64,000 bases of DNA. It comes from Rhinopomastus cyanomelas. Taxonomy: Eukaryota > Chordata > Aves > Bucerotiformes > Rhinopomastidae. The position numbers and the translations under genes are program-made. Under the pieces are notes generated by a model. It searched no databases and was not told the origin of the DNA. It worked only from the letters and a program-made list of their open reading frames with translations. This document shows, piece by piece, positions 40,774 to 52,171 of the stretch (its first letter is position 1; every line of letters starts with the position of its first letter). The stretch is from the NCBI GenBank assembly GCA_013400115.1, contig VXBP01003566.1:744001-808000 (forward strand). The letters are read 5' to 3'.

Positions 40774-41400
40774 GGAGAACAAGAGTTGGAAGTAGTGCTT
40801 GCCTACCACTCAGAAACAGCCTCTTTACTGTAGTACTGTAGAGCAACTCATCTTCTCAGTATTCTCTCTAAGTGGAAAGCTGTCAATACCTAGGGAGAGG
40901 CACCTGCAGAAGTTGTGGGGTGTTTCAAGTCTTTAGGTGCAGCTATTTCTCCTCACGCACCTTATAACCAGGATTGAAAGAGAATTTCAGGAGATATTTA
41001 GGAATATTTCCCATCATCATTGAGTAACTTGAGAGACAGAGCCAGTGATTGGGGTTTTGTGCCACATCCTGCCGCTGCTATTGAGAATCTGGTTTCTCTG
41101 TTGGAGTTTAGTGCCATAGATGCAGCTTTCAGAATAATTCTGTTCCGTTCTGTCGAACTTGCTGGACAACCATCCTTCAATGGCTGCCTGGACAACCTGC
41201 AGGTGGAAGTGTTCCTCTTTCAGGCTTTTTTGTGCTGCACATGCTGTAAGGCTCTTGTTCTGAGGGAGCAGACAGAAATTGTCACTTCTGAACACCACAC
41301 CTTGCCGACTGATGTAACTTCCCACCTTGGCTCCAGCGGCATGTCCTCCGTTGTGTGAATGCTGATTGGTGGCCTTTCTATTTATTCTAATAAAAGCATT
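40774..41400 (+). other. SERPINB14B: OVALY 3' UTR (predicted)
   Basis: From the stop codon to just past AATAAA at 41389-41394. The length of about 0.63 kb is close to the ovalbumin 3' UTR. It contains no repeat. The long antisense open frame over this region has no family similarity. Confidence 0.6.
41389..41394 (+). terminator. SERPINB14B: OVALY poly(A) signal candidate
   Basis: AATAAA in the context TTCTAATAAAAGCATTGC, followed within 25 bases by GTGTTGGGCTTGTG-type GT-rich DNA. Confidence 0.6.
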
Positions 41401-43165
41401 GCAAACTAAACACACGTGTTGGGCTTGTGCCTGGTAGTGGGGTTGGGAGCTGCTGGCGTGGCCCTTGTAGGAAAGCTTAGTGAAAGCTTCCCCAGCCCTC
41501 AGTTGGATCCTCCTCTGGCAACCTCCAGTCAGCACCTCTGCAAATGAATGTATTCCAGAGGCAAAGCTTGTTGGGCAAATTCCTTTTGCTTTTGGGCCTT
41601 TTGATGGGAGATCTCTTTTGTTTGGGGGGAGGAATAGGAAGAAAGCAATAGGCCATGTGGTTGCTTGGGTCAGCGAGGAGGAAGAAGGGGGACAACATGC
41701 TGGAGCAGCCACTCTTTTGACTTGTGGTGAGACAACAGGCTGAGCCCCTGTAGCCCTTAGGAGTAATGAGTGTAGAAGAGTGACTCCACCCTACTGAGGA
41801 GGAAGGAGCCATGAAATGGACTGGGACCAGCTGCACCTCCATCCCGTGTTCCCCCAGCCTGTGCCACTGCAGTGAAAGAATTAAGCCTGGACAGAAGGTG
41901 CAGCTGGGGGGGGAGAGAAGGTTTGTTAGTATCTCTCACTGTCCTATTGGTGAGTTGTAGGTTTTGTTGCTGAAATTAAACTGACTTTGTCTTTCTCAAG
42001 TTGGGCCTGTCCGTTGCCCATGGCCATAACTGGTGAGTGAGCATCCCTGTCCTTTTGCTTGACCATCAAGCCTTTTGTGGTACCTGCTCCTGCCGCAGAA
42101 AGTAGGACTCTGTGTGTGACTGCGTGCTGCTTGGTGGCCAGCTGGGTTTAACCCATGACATGGCATTACCTGCTCCGGGTTCCTGAAGCACACAATGTGA
42201 AACAAAGATATAGTGGGTAGTGGTTACGGAAATAAGGGTTTTAGAAAGCTCTTGAAGATCCTCTGAAAAACACTTAGACACTTAGACAAGCAATCCTACT
42301 TTCCAAACCAGAATGTACCCCAATATAGTCACTAACCACCTGAAGAATTTGTCTTTTCATTTCAAGCTTCAGCACCACAAACCCTGCAGCTGATATTCTG
42401 CATCGCTGTGGTATTTCCAAAGTGTTTGAAAGGATTTCCTCTGAGTGTAAATCCTCAGTAAATATATCAGGGTGATGTCTACAAGGTACAACTTCAAAAG
42501 TATGAGAACAGAGGTTGTCTTAAAAGCTGATCTGCTGCAGCTCTCTAATGCCCAAGGAAATCTTTCTCATTGCCTCTTAGTGCAGTAATCCTCTAGAGAT
42601 GCTGTTATTACATCTAGAAACACCATGATTAGGTACCACTGAGAACACACCTCTGCCACCCCCATTCTCTCATTTCATCTTTCTTTTGCTTGTTGTTTAT
42701 TTTAATGCAAAGAAATGGGCAAAATCCAGGCTGAAATCGTAAGGGGCTTCCTAAATCTACACGTGGGAGAGGTTTTCTAGGCTCTTTTGCACCCAGTGTC
42801 CTCACTGTGAAACAGAACTGACTCTGTCTAAACTGGGCCATTAGGTGTCACTAGGGGTAAGAAGGGATGTCAGTCACAGACGTCTGATGAAAACTAGGTT
42901 TGGGAGCTTGAAGGCTGTTCCACTTTTGTTCTTATATTAATTTTAGTGTGAGAAGCTCATTCTGATCAATGGACTGACAATGTAGGCCAGTGGCATCGTG
43001 ATTGAACCCAGTGATCTTTAAGGAAAAAGATGGAGTTGCTCTGTGGTAGAAGGCATTTCCAGGTGATGTGTCCTGAATGAGAAAGTAATAACAGAGTCAA
43101 GTACTGTAGAAGGGATAGAGCTATTTTGTTTATGAAGAAGAAAACATCCTCTGATAGAGGCTAAG
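41401..43165. other. Intergenic OVALY-OVAL, unclassified
   Basis: No CR1, RNA gene or coding similarity was recognised. Long antisense frames near 41.0-41.8 kb do not show exon structure. Confidence 0.45.
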
Positions 43166-43246
43166 GTCTGGGTGATCCTGCTGTGGCAGGGGGATTGGAC
43201 CAGCTGATCTTTCGAGGTCCCTTCCAATCCCTAATGATTCTATGAG
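43166..43246 (+). mobile_element. CR1 tail-only fragment
   Basis: GGTCTGGGTGATCCTGCTGT to CCAATCCCTAATGATTCTAT. Confidence 0.9.
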
Positions 43247-43949
43247 AAGTACAAGTGCAGATTCAGTGAAGCTGAATTAATTCTTTACCCCCTTTCCATG
43301 GCTGAAAGCGTGCCCACATCTGGCTAGTCTGGGCCAGCAGGACCCAATGTAAAGGCACTGCCACGGGGAATCTGGCTGCTGCAGCCCCCACGGGAAGCAA
43401 ATCTTCAAGAAGCAGCGTGGAGGATGTCACAAAGGGATGAGGGAAGAGCAGCCATGAGGGGAGAGTATATGGCTTGTGGGCTCACAAGTCCAGCAAGACT
43501 TTAAAAACATGAATCCCAGTTCCCATGGCACCTGAGTATTGTCCAGCAGCCCCTTCTGTTCCACGGCAGCACGGCTGAGGTTGGTGTGCTAACAAAGTGC
43601 TGTCTGTCCACCAGCTAACCTCCACGTTCACAATGTGCTGAGCTGCTTTGGACACAAGTCCTGCTGCAAATCTGTGAAACAAATATGCTGCAGGGGATCA
43701 TGTCCTTTTTAACTGTGCACAGACAGAGTTAGAAGGGCTCTGTGGACTGCACGCACCTTTCCTTCTTGTGCCATTGGGGGAACAGCTGGAGGTGACAGAT
43801 CCTCTGTGCATCTTGAGGATGTGTTGAGGTCAGAGACCACTCCACACTTGGCACAGGTGACTTGCAAGAAAGGTCTTTCTCCTAAGGAAATCAATTCCAT
43901 GGATGAAGGTGCAAGGCTGCAAGCTCTAGTCACTAGAAATAGAGCAAGA

Positions 43950-44130
43950 GCACCTGGCTGGCTCAGGTGGTAGAGCACGGGACTCTGAATTCCTGGGGTC
44001 ATGGGTTTGAGCCCCATGTAGGACATCTTGAGACAGTACTGTAGGCTTACCCTGCTCCAGCAGTGGGGGTTGGACTTAGATGATCTTTCGAGGTCCCTTC
44101 CAATCCCTAATGTTCTGTGATTGTGTAATG
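43950..44130 (+). mobile_element. Composite: tRNA(Lys)-like head joined to a CR1 3' tail (SINE-like)
   Basis: 43950-44023 resembles a lysine tRNA: A box TGGCTCAGGTGG, GTAGAGCA, GGGACTCTGAAT anticodon arm and B box GGGTTTGAGCCCC. The anticodon position now reads CTG and the acceptor stem does not pair well, so it is not a working tRNA gene. About 30 bases later comes a CR1 3' end (GGTTGGACTTAGATGATCTT to GTTCTGTGATTGTG). A tRNA head plus CR1 tail is the architecture of CR1-mobilised bird SINEs. Only one copy is seen in the window. Confidence 0.7.
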
Positions 44131-44149
44131 CAGAGCTATGAGGAAGATT

Positions 44150-44601
44150 TGGGCTCTGGAACAACTGCCTTATGAAAAGAGAGTGAGAAAATGGGGACTT
44201 TTTAATTTGGACAAAAGAAGGCTACGGAGGGGATTTAATCACTGTCTATAAACACAGGAGGGCTGGATACCAAGAAGAAAGGAATCCTCTCTTTTCAATG
44301 GCATCAGACAGGACAAGGGGTAATAGATGCCAGCTTGAACAGAGGAAGTTTCATCTCAATATGAGGAAAAACTTCTTTAAAGTCAGGTCTATTAAATATT
44401 AGAACATGTTGCCCAGAGAGGTTGTGGAGTCCCCTTCTCTGGAGATGTTTCAGACCCAGCTGGATATGGCTTTGTGTAGCTGATTTAGGCTTTTTAAGTG
44501 GTTCTGCTTTTCAATAAATTGTATCCTGCTTGAGCAGGAGGGTTGAATCCAATGGCCTTTGAAGGCCCCTTCCAGCCCTAATAAATTGTGTAAACTACAT
44601 A
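44150..44601 (+). mobile_element. CR1 3' fragment, diverged
   Basis: Landmarks: GACAGGACAAGGGGTAATAG, AGGAAAAACTTCTTTAAAGT, TTCTCTGGAGATGTTTCAGA and CCTTTGAAGGCCCCTTCCAG. Confidence 0.85.
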
Positions 44602-44862
44602 AGAGGAAATGGCTTCAAGTTGTGCCAGGGGAAACTTAGACTGGACAACAAGAAAACTTTCTTCCCTGACAGAGTCGTCAGGGGTTGGAAGAGGCTGCCC
44701 AGGGAGGGCTGGAGGGAGTTGCCATGCCTGGAGGTGTTAAAAAACCATGTAGATGTGGCCCCAGGAAACAGGGTTTAGTAGGCAGGGTGGGGGTGGGTTG
44801 ATGGTTGGGCTGGATGAACTTGGAGGTCTCTTCCATTCTTAACGATTCTATGATTCTCTAAT
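44602..44862 (+). mobile_element. CR1 3' fragment, abutting the previous copy
   Basis: It restarts in the ORF2 end (AGAGGAAATGGCTTCAAGTT) right after the preceding tail and finishes at AACGATTCTATGATTCT. It belongs to a different subfamily from its neighbour. Confidence 0.92.
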
Positions 44863-45439
44863 TCCCATTGCCAGAGGAAGAGCACTTGGAGAACCTCCTG
44901 GGCTCCAGGGGAAAGTCTGTTCTGGGCTGCCAAATGATCTTGGAATAGCAAAGCACAGCCTGCTGCATCAAACTGGAATCTACATACCTGCTGGGAACGC
45001 TTTGGCATGGAGCAGTAGTTCTTTTTCCTGGGTTTTGTGGTGAAAACCTAAAATTCTTCAGACTGGATAAGACAGCAGAGAAGATTGTCAGGGCACAACA
45101 AGGGTAAGGCTGCTCAACAAGGGAAGGGGACCCCCAGAGCAGCAGGTGACAACAAGTCCAGCAGGGCAGGGGCCTCCTGGATACCAAGGTGTTAATATTA
45201 CGACGCCCAATACAACTGCTACAGTCCACTGACGCTCAGACTAGTCAATAACAATAAGGTAGGTCAAGCCTGGATGTTAGGTCCACATTCCAGGGTCTGG
45301 AGGGGTCCTAACCTGAAGACTTTCACATTAAGGAGTTAGTGACCCAGATAAGAACTGACAGACATGTGCTGTGCTGCAGGTACTGTTTGGCCTCCAGGTC
45401 TCTCCTGCACTGAATAGATCAAGTGGCTGCGGAATAAAT

Positions 45440-45760
45440 TCCACCTGCTAAACATAATGTGGTTGGTCCCAGTGTAGATTGTCCTGAGCTGCTACCTGGT
45501 GACGCTGCCAGCACAGACCTGGTTTTGTCTTGAAGTGAAGCAGCATTTTCCTATATAAATATATTGTTCTTAAACAGTAGAAATGACAAGCAGAGTTGAT
45601 AGTTCCGAGAATATGCCTATAAAAGGTGTAAAGATGCACCCCCAGCGAGCCCTTGCATGCACGGGCTATGTACAGTGACGTGCCCTGAAGAAAGATCTGG
45701 ACGATGCTCTGCAGCTTGGCATTCCCACCATCTGAAGGGACATGAAACTCTCAGTGCTAT
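45440..45760 (+). mobile_element. Possible solo LTR or LTR fragment
   Basis: CCTATAAAAGGTGTAAAGAT (TATA at 45618) is followed by a GC-rich stretch and GATCTGGACGATGCT, resembling a promoter/R region of an avian endogenous retrovirus LTR. Clear TG...CA ends and target-site duplications were not found, no internal viral genes are near, and boundaries are approximate. Low confidence. Confidence 0.3.
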
Positions 45761-46549
45761 CTCTTGTTTTCCTGTCAAGTTTTCTCCAATCTATTTCATT
45801 TTAACAAATTTCTTACTAGTCCCCAACACGAACAGATGTGGTCATAGGCTACAGGGTCCATCTCATTGAGGTTCGTGCCAGGCACAGGTCTAAAAGATAG
45901 TGAAGAGTCGCAGCTTAAATTCCTCTCTCAAGAGACAGGGATGTAGACCCCCACAGAAGTATCTCACAGCTCTGTCATGAACAGTTACTTTGATCCAAGG
46001 CTGGACAGTTGCCTCAGGTGTGCCTGAGCCCAGGTAGCCAAAATCCTAGGGGAGGAAGGAGCAGATGTCTCAGAAGTCCTGAATCATGTGAGGACAATGA
46101 CAGACACTGACTATTCGGTATCACTTCTGACATGGGATCTTCAAAGAAGTTAGCAGAAAGCAGTTGAAAGTGGCTGACAAAGACCAGGCAGCTGAATGGT
46201 GGACCTCACGTTACAGAAAGGATGCTGGAGACAATAAAATTCATGAACTTAAATGGACAAAATCATGGCAGAGCAATCCATTGAGAAGTAATAAACACAC
46301 AGCAAATACCATCAGCTATCGAAGCCCAAGAACTGAGAACAGCCGGTGTTAGGACCCTGACAGCACAACCAGCCTCAGCGGGAGATGTCCCCCCAGCGCC
46401 TCTGCACAGGGGACCAAGACCTTAGGTTGGCCCTGGCACCATTTTGATACTGGAGCAAGGACTGCGGCCCGTGGAGCAGACTAGAGCACAGGGAAAGTGT
46501 TAGCGCACAACTGGCGGATAGAAAGTCATTCACCAGCCCCAAGGGGACT

Positions 46550-46950
46550 GAGGAGGACTTTCCCTGTGAGGAGATGCTGAGGGAGCTGAGGAAATTCACT
46601 CTGGAAAAGAGGAGGCTGAGAAGAGACCTCATGGTTGTCTACAGCCACCTGAAAGGAGGTTGTAAAGAGGTGGCTCTGGTCTCTTCTTGCGAGTGACTGG
46701 TGACAGAACAAGAGGGAAAGGCTGCACCAGGAGAAGTTTAGACTGGATCTTAGGAGAATTTTTTTCACTGCAGGTGTTGTCAGGCCTTAGAATAGGCTGC
46801 TCATGGACATGGTGGAATCACTGTCCTTGGACATGTCTGCCAGGTGCAGTAACGTGAATCATGGTTTAGTGATGGGTGTAACAGTGGAATTATTAGAGTA
46901 GGACACATGGTTGGGCTTGATCATCTTGAAAGTCTTTTCTGACCCAAATG
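46550..46950 (+). mobile_element. CR1 3' fragment, diverged
   Basis: GGAGATGCTGAGGGAGCTGA, AAGAGGAGGCTGAGAAGAGA, GTGACAGAACAAGAGGGAAA and TTGGGCTTGATCATCTTGAA trace the CR1 ORF2 end and 3' region. Confidence 0.87.
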
Positions 46951-48474
46951 ATGCCAAGCTCTGAGTGTGACCAGAAAGTTGGAAGCAAGAAGCAGAGCAG
47001 GAGAGGTTTGGAGCTGAAGTTGAGTGTGGGGACTTGGCATGAGAGATCTAGGTCTGTTTCGGTGCTTGTTACACTTGTTTCTGTCAATGTTGGGATCAAC
47101 AACACAACATGTGTGTTAACCAGCAAGAAATTACATAAAACTTCTGAAGAGAAGACTGTTGGTCACCATGGAAGCCCATTTCAGCTGAGCCCTGGCCCTC
47201 CAGTCCCTGCCCTAAGTACAATATGGGTGCCTGTCTCCAGACCTGTCTCCTGGTGGACCTCAGCCCCAAGCCTTTCAGCCTGTCTCCAGGACCATTCCTT
47301 TTGCTCATGAGTGAGTGACAGGGCTCTGAGGGCACTAAGAAGCCTAGATGTTTATTCTTGTCCTGAGCAGCCACACCTGAAGCTTCTACCCACACCTGTG
47401 GGCTTAGGAGGTCTAAGCTACGTCCTGAACAATCAGTCCCTTTCAATGCTACATCAGAGATGGATCTGTCCCCAGTTTAGACACAGCTGTGCCCATGCCT
47501 GGCCAAGAACTCCTGGACCTGAGCCTAGCTCCAGCATATGAACTGTCTTTGTGGTTTGCCTTTGGACTTGCCTCACAGACATGACATTGCTTTGTGACCT
47601 GGGCTCTTGGTTGGGACTGCTGGTAGTCTCTGTGCCAGTTCAAGTCCTGGGGGACTGAGTCCTGGCTGAGACCATTTGCCTTATGTTTTTTTTTTCTTGG
47701 CAAGGAGCTGGCCCTAGCTGCTTCCTGACCATGAGCAAGGGCCTCCTCAAGTTCTCTGCTGAGCATGGAGGAGCCTGCTCTCCCCTCATGTAGGGAGTCA
47801 TCTTTACAAACCTTCCTGGTGCCCCCCCAGCACTCACGTGTTACTCAGACTCTGAGGTAACCACCTTACACCCAGATGGATCCTCCTTCCACCCTCCCCA
47901 TCTTGTGCCCAACCTCTAGGACCTGCTGGAGTGGCTTGAACACCTCAGCCTGCTCCTGACCCCTTATGCCATGTCCCTGTCCTCACAGATGCTGCCCTGG
48001 CTCCATTTCTCCTGAGCCAACCCAGTAACTCCTCCCAGACAGACTCACTCTAAAGCAGGTCTGTCTTGAGCCAGGTCCCCATGAGGAGTGAGGACAGAGA
48101 TTCCCCAGAGGGGAGGTGGCTGCATCTGAGCACTGGGCCGGCTCTTGACTCTTGCTGACCTCCATGACTGTCCATAGCCCAGGATCCCTGCATCAGGGCT
48201 GATCTCCAGCTCCTCACAGTCTTGCCCGGCCAGACCACAGGCCCTCTTGGTCCCAGCGTACAGACCAGTTGTCAGCTTGACCTTGGCCCTGCTCTGTCAC
48301 TATGGCTCTGTTTGATGGTCACTGGATCTGATGTCAACCATCACTTGTAGATTGACATCTGGGCTTAGTTGTGGTCCTGTCCTGTTGCTCTGTTGCCTTA
48401 TGATCTGAAGGCTACTTCAGGGTGTGTCCTGTTTCCCTTGCTCAGGTACCACGGAGCAGTGCTGCTGCAGAGAG
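46951..48474. other. GC-rich unclassified stretch
   Basis: CCTG/CTCC-rich DNA, from about 47.2 to 48.4 kb, with vague internal similarity (for example GACCTGGGCTCTTGG versus GACCTTGGCCCTGC) but no clear period. No coding or RNA gene is recognised; it could be a degenerate minisatellite or an old repeat. Confidence 0.35.
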
Positions 48475-49080
48475 GTGAGCTCCTGTCTGAAGGAACCTGA
48501 TGAAACATCTCAAAAAGCAGAGTCCCACAGAACAACTGTGAGAGGAAGCAGCATTGATAGCTACAGCACCAGGGTCTGCAATGACAAGCAGTTAGCTGTC
48601 AGCTGCAGTGACTCTGGGTGGAATGATTTCTGTCTCAGTGAATGGCCTCTTCTGTCCCTCACTGAAAGACATCTCTCAGATTCAAGGTGGAGAACAAAGA
48701 CAAACATGAAACAATTGACATGCGCCTTTCTGCTGGCACGAGAGCAGGAACAAGATGGACAACCAAATCTCCAGTTTGGCACAGCTTTTGTGGTTGGGTG
48801 AGAGGCTCTGCTCTGTGCACTGACCTGGACTTTGAATCCTCTTGGATAAAAAAAGCCTTTTATACTCTCAGGTGTGCAAGGCTCCGGTACCCAAGAGTCA
48901 ACAGTTTGGGGACAGCTCCACAATGAAGTGCCTGGTAGAGGAAAGGGCAGTAGAGCCTTAGCTGACCTCTTGCTTGGAACAGGCATTGTCAAACAAGATG
49001 TGTGACAGACCTGTTTGTACTGCTTGGCCCAGCTGTGCTGCACAGGGCAAGCCAACTTCAGTTATCCCAGGTAGCCTTCT
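48475..49080 (+). promoter_or_regulatory. OVAL far-upstream block shared with OVALY
   Basis: This is the paralogue of 29690-30200. It lies 2.4-3.0 kb before the OVAL cap site, with one CR1 (about 0.55 kb) in between. The last third (GGGGACAGCTCCACAATGA, GAGCCTTAGCTGACC, GGCATTGTCAA) is the best conserved. Candidate counterpart of the chicken upstream hypersensitive region; function not shown. Confidence 0.5.
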
Positions 49081-49899
49081 AGCTGTAGGAGGGGCTACTT
49101 ACACCCTCTAGACCCCAAGTCAAGTAGATTAGGGAAGACCTTTAGTGCGTGATGCTATGCTGACAGCCTGCTCTTCATTTGCTCATGGGTAGGTGCTGTT
49201 GGCTACAACTGGCCTTGTGTCAATGATCAGTCTGAGGACAGAAACCCAAACCAGCCCTCTAGGAAAGAGCAAACCATGACCTTTCATCACTATCAAATTC
49301 TTCTGTTCTGTATCTTCTCCTATTGTAAGTTCTGAACCTGAACCCCCAGTTCTCACAGACGTACAGGTATGGCTTTTGTGTATCTCATGAAACAAAGCTC
49401 TGCATCAAACACACGCACAACTGCTGGACACCTCTGGACCCAGGACCACACTCAGAAGTCACATTCACCAGGTATAAAAATTAGCACCGGGAAAACTTTC
49501 ACTTCAAACTGCCTCCTCACTGCAGCCCTCTCAAGGACATCTTTCTTAAAGGCTGAAGAAGAAGCCACAGGCATGACTTAAAATAAAAGTGAGAATAGTT
49601 TGTGCTCAAGTATAGAAATGTCTCTGTCAGACTGCCTGTGGAGAAACATAAATACCAAACCACCTGGCTAATACCTGTGGAGACAAGGTCTAACAAGAAA
49701 GACACTAGAGTGTTGTCATGCCTTAGTCCTCAGACTGCCCTGGGGGCAACATCTTGGCAAGGAGAATGTAGATTTCTAAGGCATATTTACTCAGAACAGG
49801 GAGCAGGCTGAGGTAAAGAAACTGCACTGTCCAAACCTTTGACAGCTGCACAGGAATCTGCCTCTTCTCCTTAACAGGGACCAGTCATCTCCACATATG

Positions 49900-50448
49900 G
49901 CATCCTGTCTGGCATCAGCAATGGTGAGGCCAGCAGGACCAGAGAGGAGATCCTGCCCTTATATTCAGCCCTAATGAGGCCTCATTTTGAGTACTGGGGT
50001 CATTTCTGGGAGGTGTGGAGAGGAGGTAGAGAAGGGCAATGGGGCTGGTTAGGGGTCTGGAGAACCTGTCTGATGAGGAGAGGCTGAAGGAGCTGGGGCT
50101 CTTCAGCCTGGAGAAGAGAAGGCTGAGGGAAGACCTCACTGCTCTCTACAACTACCTGGAGGGAGAGTGTAGTGAAGCAGATGTTGACCTCTTCTTCCTA
50201 GGGACTAATAATAGGCGAAGAGGAAATGCATCAAGGAAGGTTCAGATTGGATCTTAGGGAAAACTTCTTCCCATCAAGAACAGGCTGCCCAGGGAAGTGG
50301 TGGAAGCCCCATCCCTGGAGGGGTTCAAAAAAGAGGCAGACAGGGTGTTTCAGGAGACCATTTAGTGGCTGGAGGTTGTAGAGAAGACAGTTGGACTTGA
50401 TGATCTTGAAGGTCTTTTGCAACCTTGATGATTCCAGGATTCTACATT
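49900..50448 (+). mobile_element. CR1 3' fragment upstream of the OVAL SDRE region
   Basis: [40 protein letters not shown] coding remnant and a worn tail GATTCCAGGATTCTACATTC. It ends about 50 bp before the conserved upstream region starts. Confidence 0.95.
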
Positions 50449-50499
50449 CTAAACAATCATGCTTTACTGACTTTGAGATTTCCCCCCTGCTTATTTAAT

Positions 50500-50790
50500 A
50501 TCACGTAGTGCTTTGCAGAGGTCAGAATGGTTTCTTTATTGTTTGTCCCTTCTACTATTTCGGGGCAGAACAATAGCTTCTATAACTGAAATACATTTGC
50601 TATTGTACATTATAATTGTCCTTCAGAGCATGAACAGTGCTTGAGCTGGGCTTCCCAGTACCTCAGTCATCAGCTGGGCCGCTAAGTGACCCACAGAAGA
50701 TCTGAGAGAGACACTGCCAGTGCCCACCATGACCACCTTCGGAACGGTCTGCATTTTCCTTTGGCTGGGCCTATGTTTTGTTGTTATTTC
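50500..50790 (+). promoter_or_regulatory. SERPINB14: OVAL steroid-dependent regulatory region (SDRE equivalent)
   Basis: GCAGAGGTCAGAATGGTTTC, AACAATAGCTTCTATAACTG, ATTTGCTATTGTACATTATA and GTCCTTCAGAGCATGAAC closely follow the chicken ovalbumin 5' flank around -0.95 to -0.7 kb, where the steroid-dependent regulatory element was mapped. Position relative to the cap site (51453) is the same. Function is inferred from that orthology. Confidence 0.72.
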
Positions 50791-51144
50791 CTGAGAATAA
50801 AGGATCTTGTTGTGAAGCCTTCCCACTCATCGAAGAAACTTAAAAATACCTCAACTTTAAGGAAAAATAAAGCTCCTGATTTTATCTTTCATATCTGTTG
50901 GTTTCCTCACATTCGTCCTTTCAACCCCAGCCATCCATGATCCTTCTTTATTTCCCCAGCGTTAGCAGAATTAGAGTAACAAGCCAAGTCCTGGTCTCAC
51001 TCACCTTCTCCCTAGCACCTCTCAGCTGCAGTTTGTACATTCCATAAGGATCAACTGAAAGAGGGTTGCGGTCTCTCACTACACCCATACTAATAAATTG
51101 ACTAATTATTTACAGATTGACCAAGAAACTGCTAATTATGTTTT

Positions 51145-51366
51145 TCATCACTAAGGTTTTTTTTGTTTTTATCTACAATCCAGTATCTGGTCGCACACGA
51201 GGCTGAAGGAACATAACCACTCTTTCCCATTTGTTTGTCAAATCCAATGTGCTGCTGGGAAACAATTCATTCTATCGAATGAAAAACCAATATTTGTTCC
51301 TCCTCAATCCAAAAAGGACCCACTGACACCAAAACCTGACCTAATCCCATTGAATTATTTTGATGG
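51145..51366 (+). promoter_or_regulatory. SERPINB14: OVAL proximal upstream region (NRE equivalent)
   Basis: The stretch covers about -308 to -88 of the predicted cap site, the interval of the chicken negative regulatory element. CTAATTATGTTTTTCATC and ACCTAATCCCATTGAATTATT resemble the chicken sequence. Assignment is positional. Confidence 0.5.
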
Positions 51367-51380
51367 AGTCAAAGGTCAAA
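51367..51380 (+). promoter_or_regulatory. SERPINB14: COUP-TF-type direct repeat of the OVAL promoter
   Basis: AGTCAAAGGTCAAA is a DR1-like site, about -86 to -73 from the predicted cap site. The chicken promoter has GTCAAAGGTCAAAC at the same distance, the site that gave COUP-TF (chicken ovalbumin upstream promoter transcription factor) its name. Confidence 0.88.
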
Positions 51381-51420
51381 CTCTGACGGGCAGCAGCCGG
51401 GTGGGTCACCGTCCGGACTG

Positions 51421-51426
51421 TATAAA
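51421..51426 (+). promoter_or_regulatory. SERPINB14: OVAL TATA box
   Basis: TATAAA lies 32 bp before the cap site predicted at 51453; chicken has TATATAT here. The flanking GGGTGGGTCACC and AAGGGCTCGGCCAGG are conserved with chicken. Confidence 0.88.
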
Positions 51427-51452
51427 TTCCCAAGGGCTCGGCCAGGCTGTCC

Positions 51453-51484
51453 ACCCACAGCTGGGCAGCTGCGTTGCTGGAAAG
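51453..51484 (+). other. SERPINB14: OVAL non-coding leader exon 1
   Basis: It runs from the predicted cap site to TGGAAAG with the donor GTAAGC at 51485, as in chicken. It is 32 nt, against 47 nt in chicken, the difference being a deletion in its second half. The cap site is inferred. Confidence 0.75.
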
Positions 51485-51765
51485 GTAAGCGGCTCTCTAC
51501 GAGCATTTGCCTCCTCACTGTCCTACTTCTTTGCGCCTGCACTTGAAGCCAGAGCAAGCACTGTGCTCTGTTAGGTCTCCTTAAAGACAGAATTAGCAGC
51601 GTGATGTTTTCTGCAAGTTTTCTGTGCGCATGTGTTTGACACTATCTTATTGCGTGTAAAGCCTGGCACTTTCTAAAGGTTGTTCTTTATGCTGAAGAAG
51701 TTATCTAGTGTTTAAGATGTGATTTATTTCAGAGCAGCTTATCCTCATGTTTGGTATCTGTTTTA

Positions 51766-52171
51766 ACTCTCACGGTGAAGAACTTCCTCCTCACATCCAG
51801 TCTAAATCTACCCATCTCCAGCTTTGCTCCATTCCCCCTAGTCCTGTTGATATCAGGTAGATTTAGAGTGGATGTGAGGAGGAAGTTCTTCACCGTGAGA
51901 GTGGTGAGAGCCTGGAATGGGTTGCCCAGGGAGGTGGTTGAGGCCCCATCCTTGGAGGTGTTTAAGGCTGGGCTGGATGGGACTCCGGCCAGCCTGGTCT
52001 AGGGTGGGGTGTCCCTGCCCATGGCAGGGGAGTTGGAACTGGATGATCCTGTGGTCCCTTCTAACCCTGACTGACTGTATGACTTGGTCTAGGTGATCCT
52101 GCTATGGCAGGGGGATTGGACTGGATGATCTTTCAAGGTGCCTTCCAATCTCTACTGATTCTATCACTCTA
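51766..52171 (+). mobile_element. CR1 with inverted 5' end plus second tail in OVAL intron 1
   Basis: 51766-51850 is CR1 in minus orientation and 51855-52078 is CR1 in plus orientation over the same element region, giving near-perfect 45-bp arms (CTCTCACGGTGAAGAACTTC against GAAGTTCTTCACCGTGAGAG). The plus copy ends CTGACTGACTGTATGA and passes straight into a second CR1 tail (52079-52171). Confidence 0.93.

Noticed and set aside
41017..41712. 231-codon open frame on the minus strand
   Set aside because: It lies antisense over the OVALY 3' UTR, has no recognised domain, no splice context and low-complexity composition; a chance frame.
43950..44023. Functional tRNA gene
   Set aside because: A and B boxes are present but the acceptor stem pairs poorly, the anticodon arm is altered and it is joined to a CR1 tail; better read as the head of a composite retroelement.
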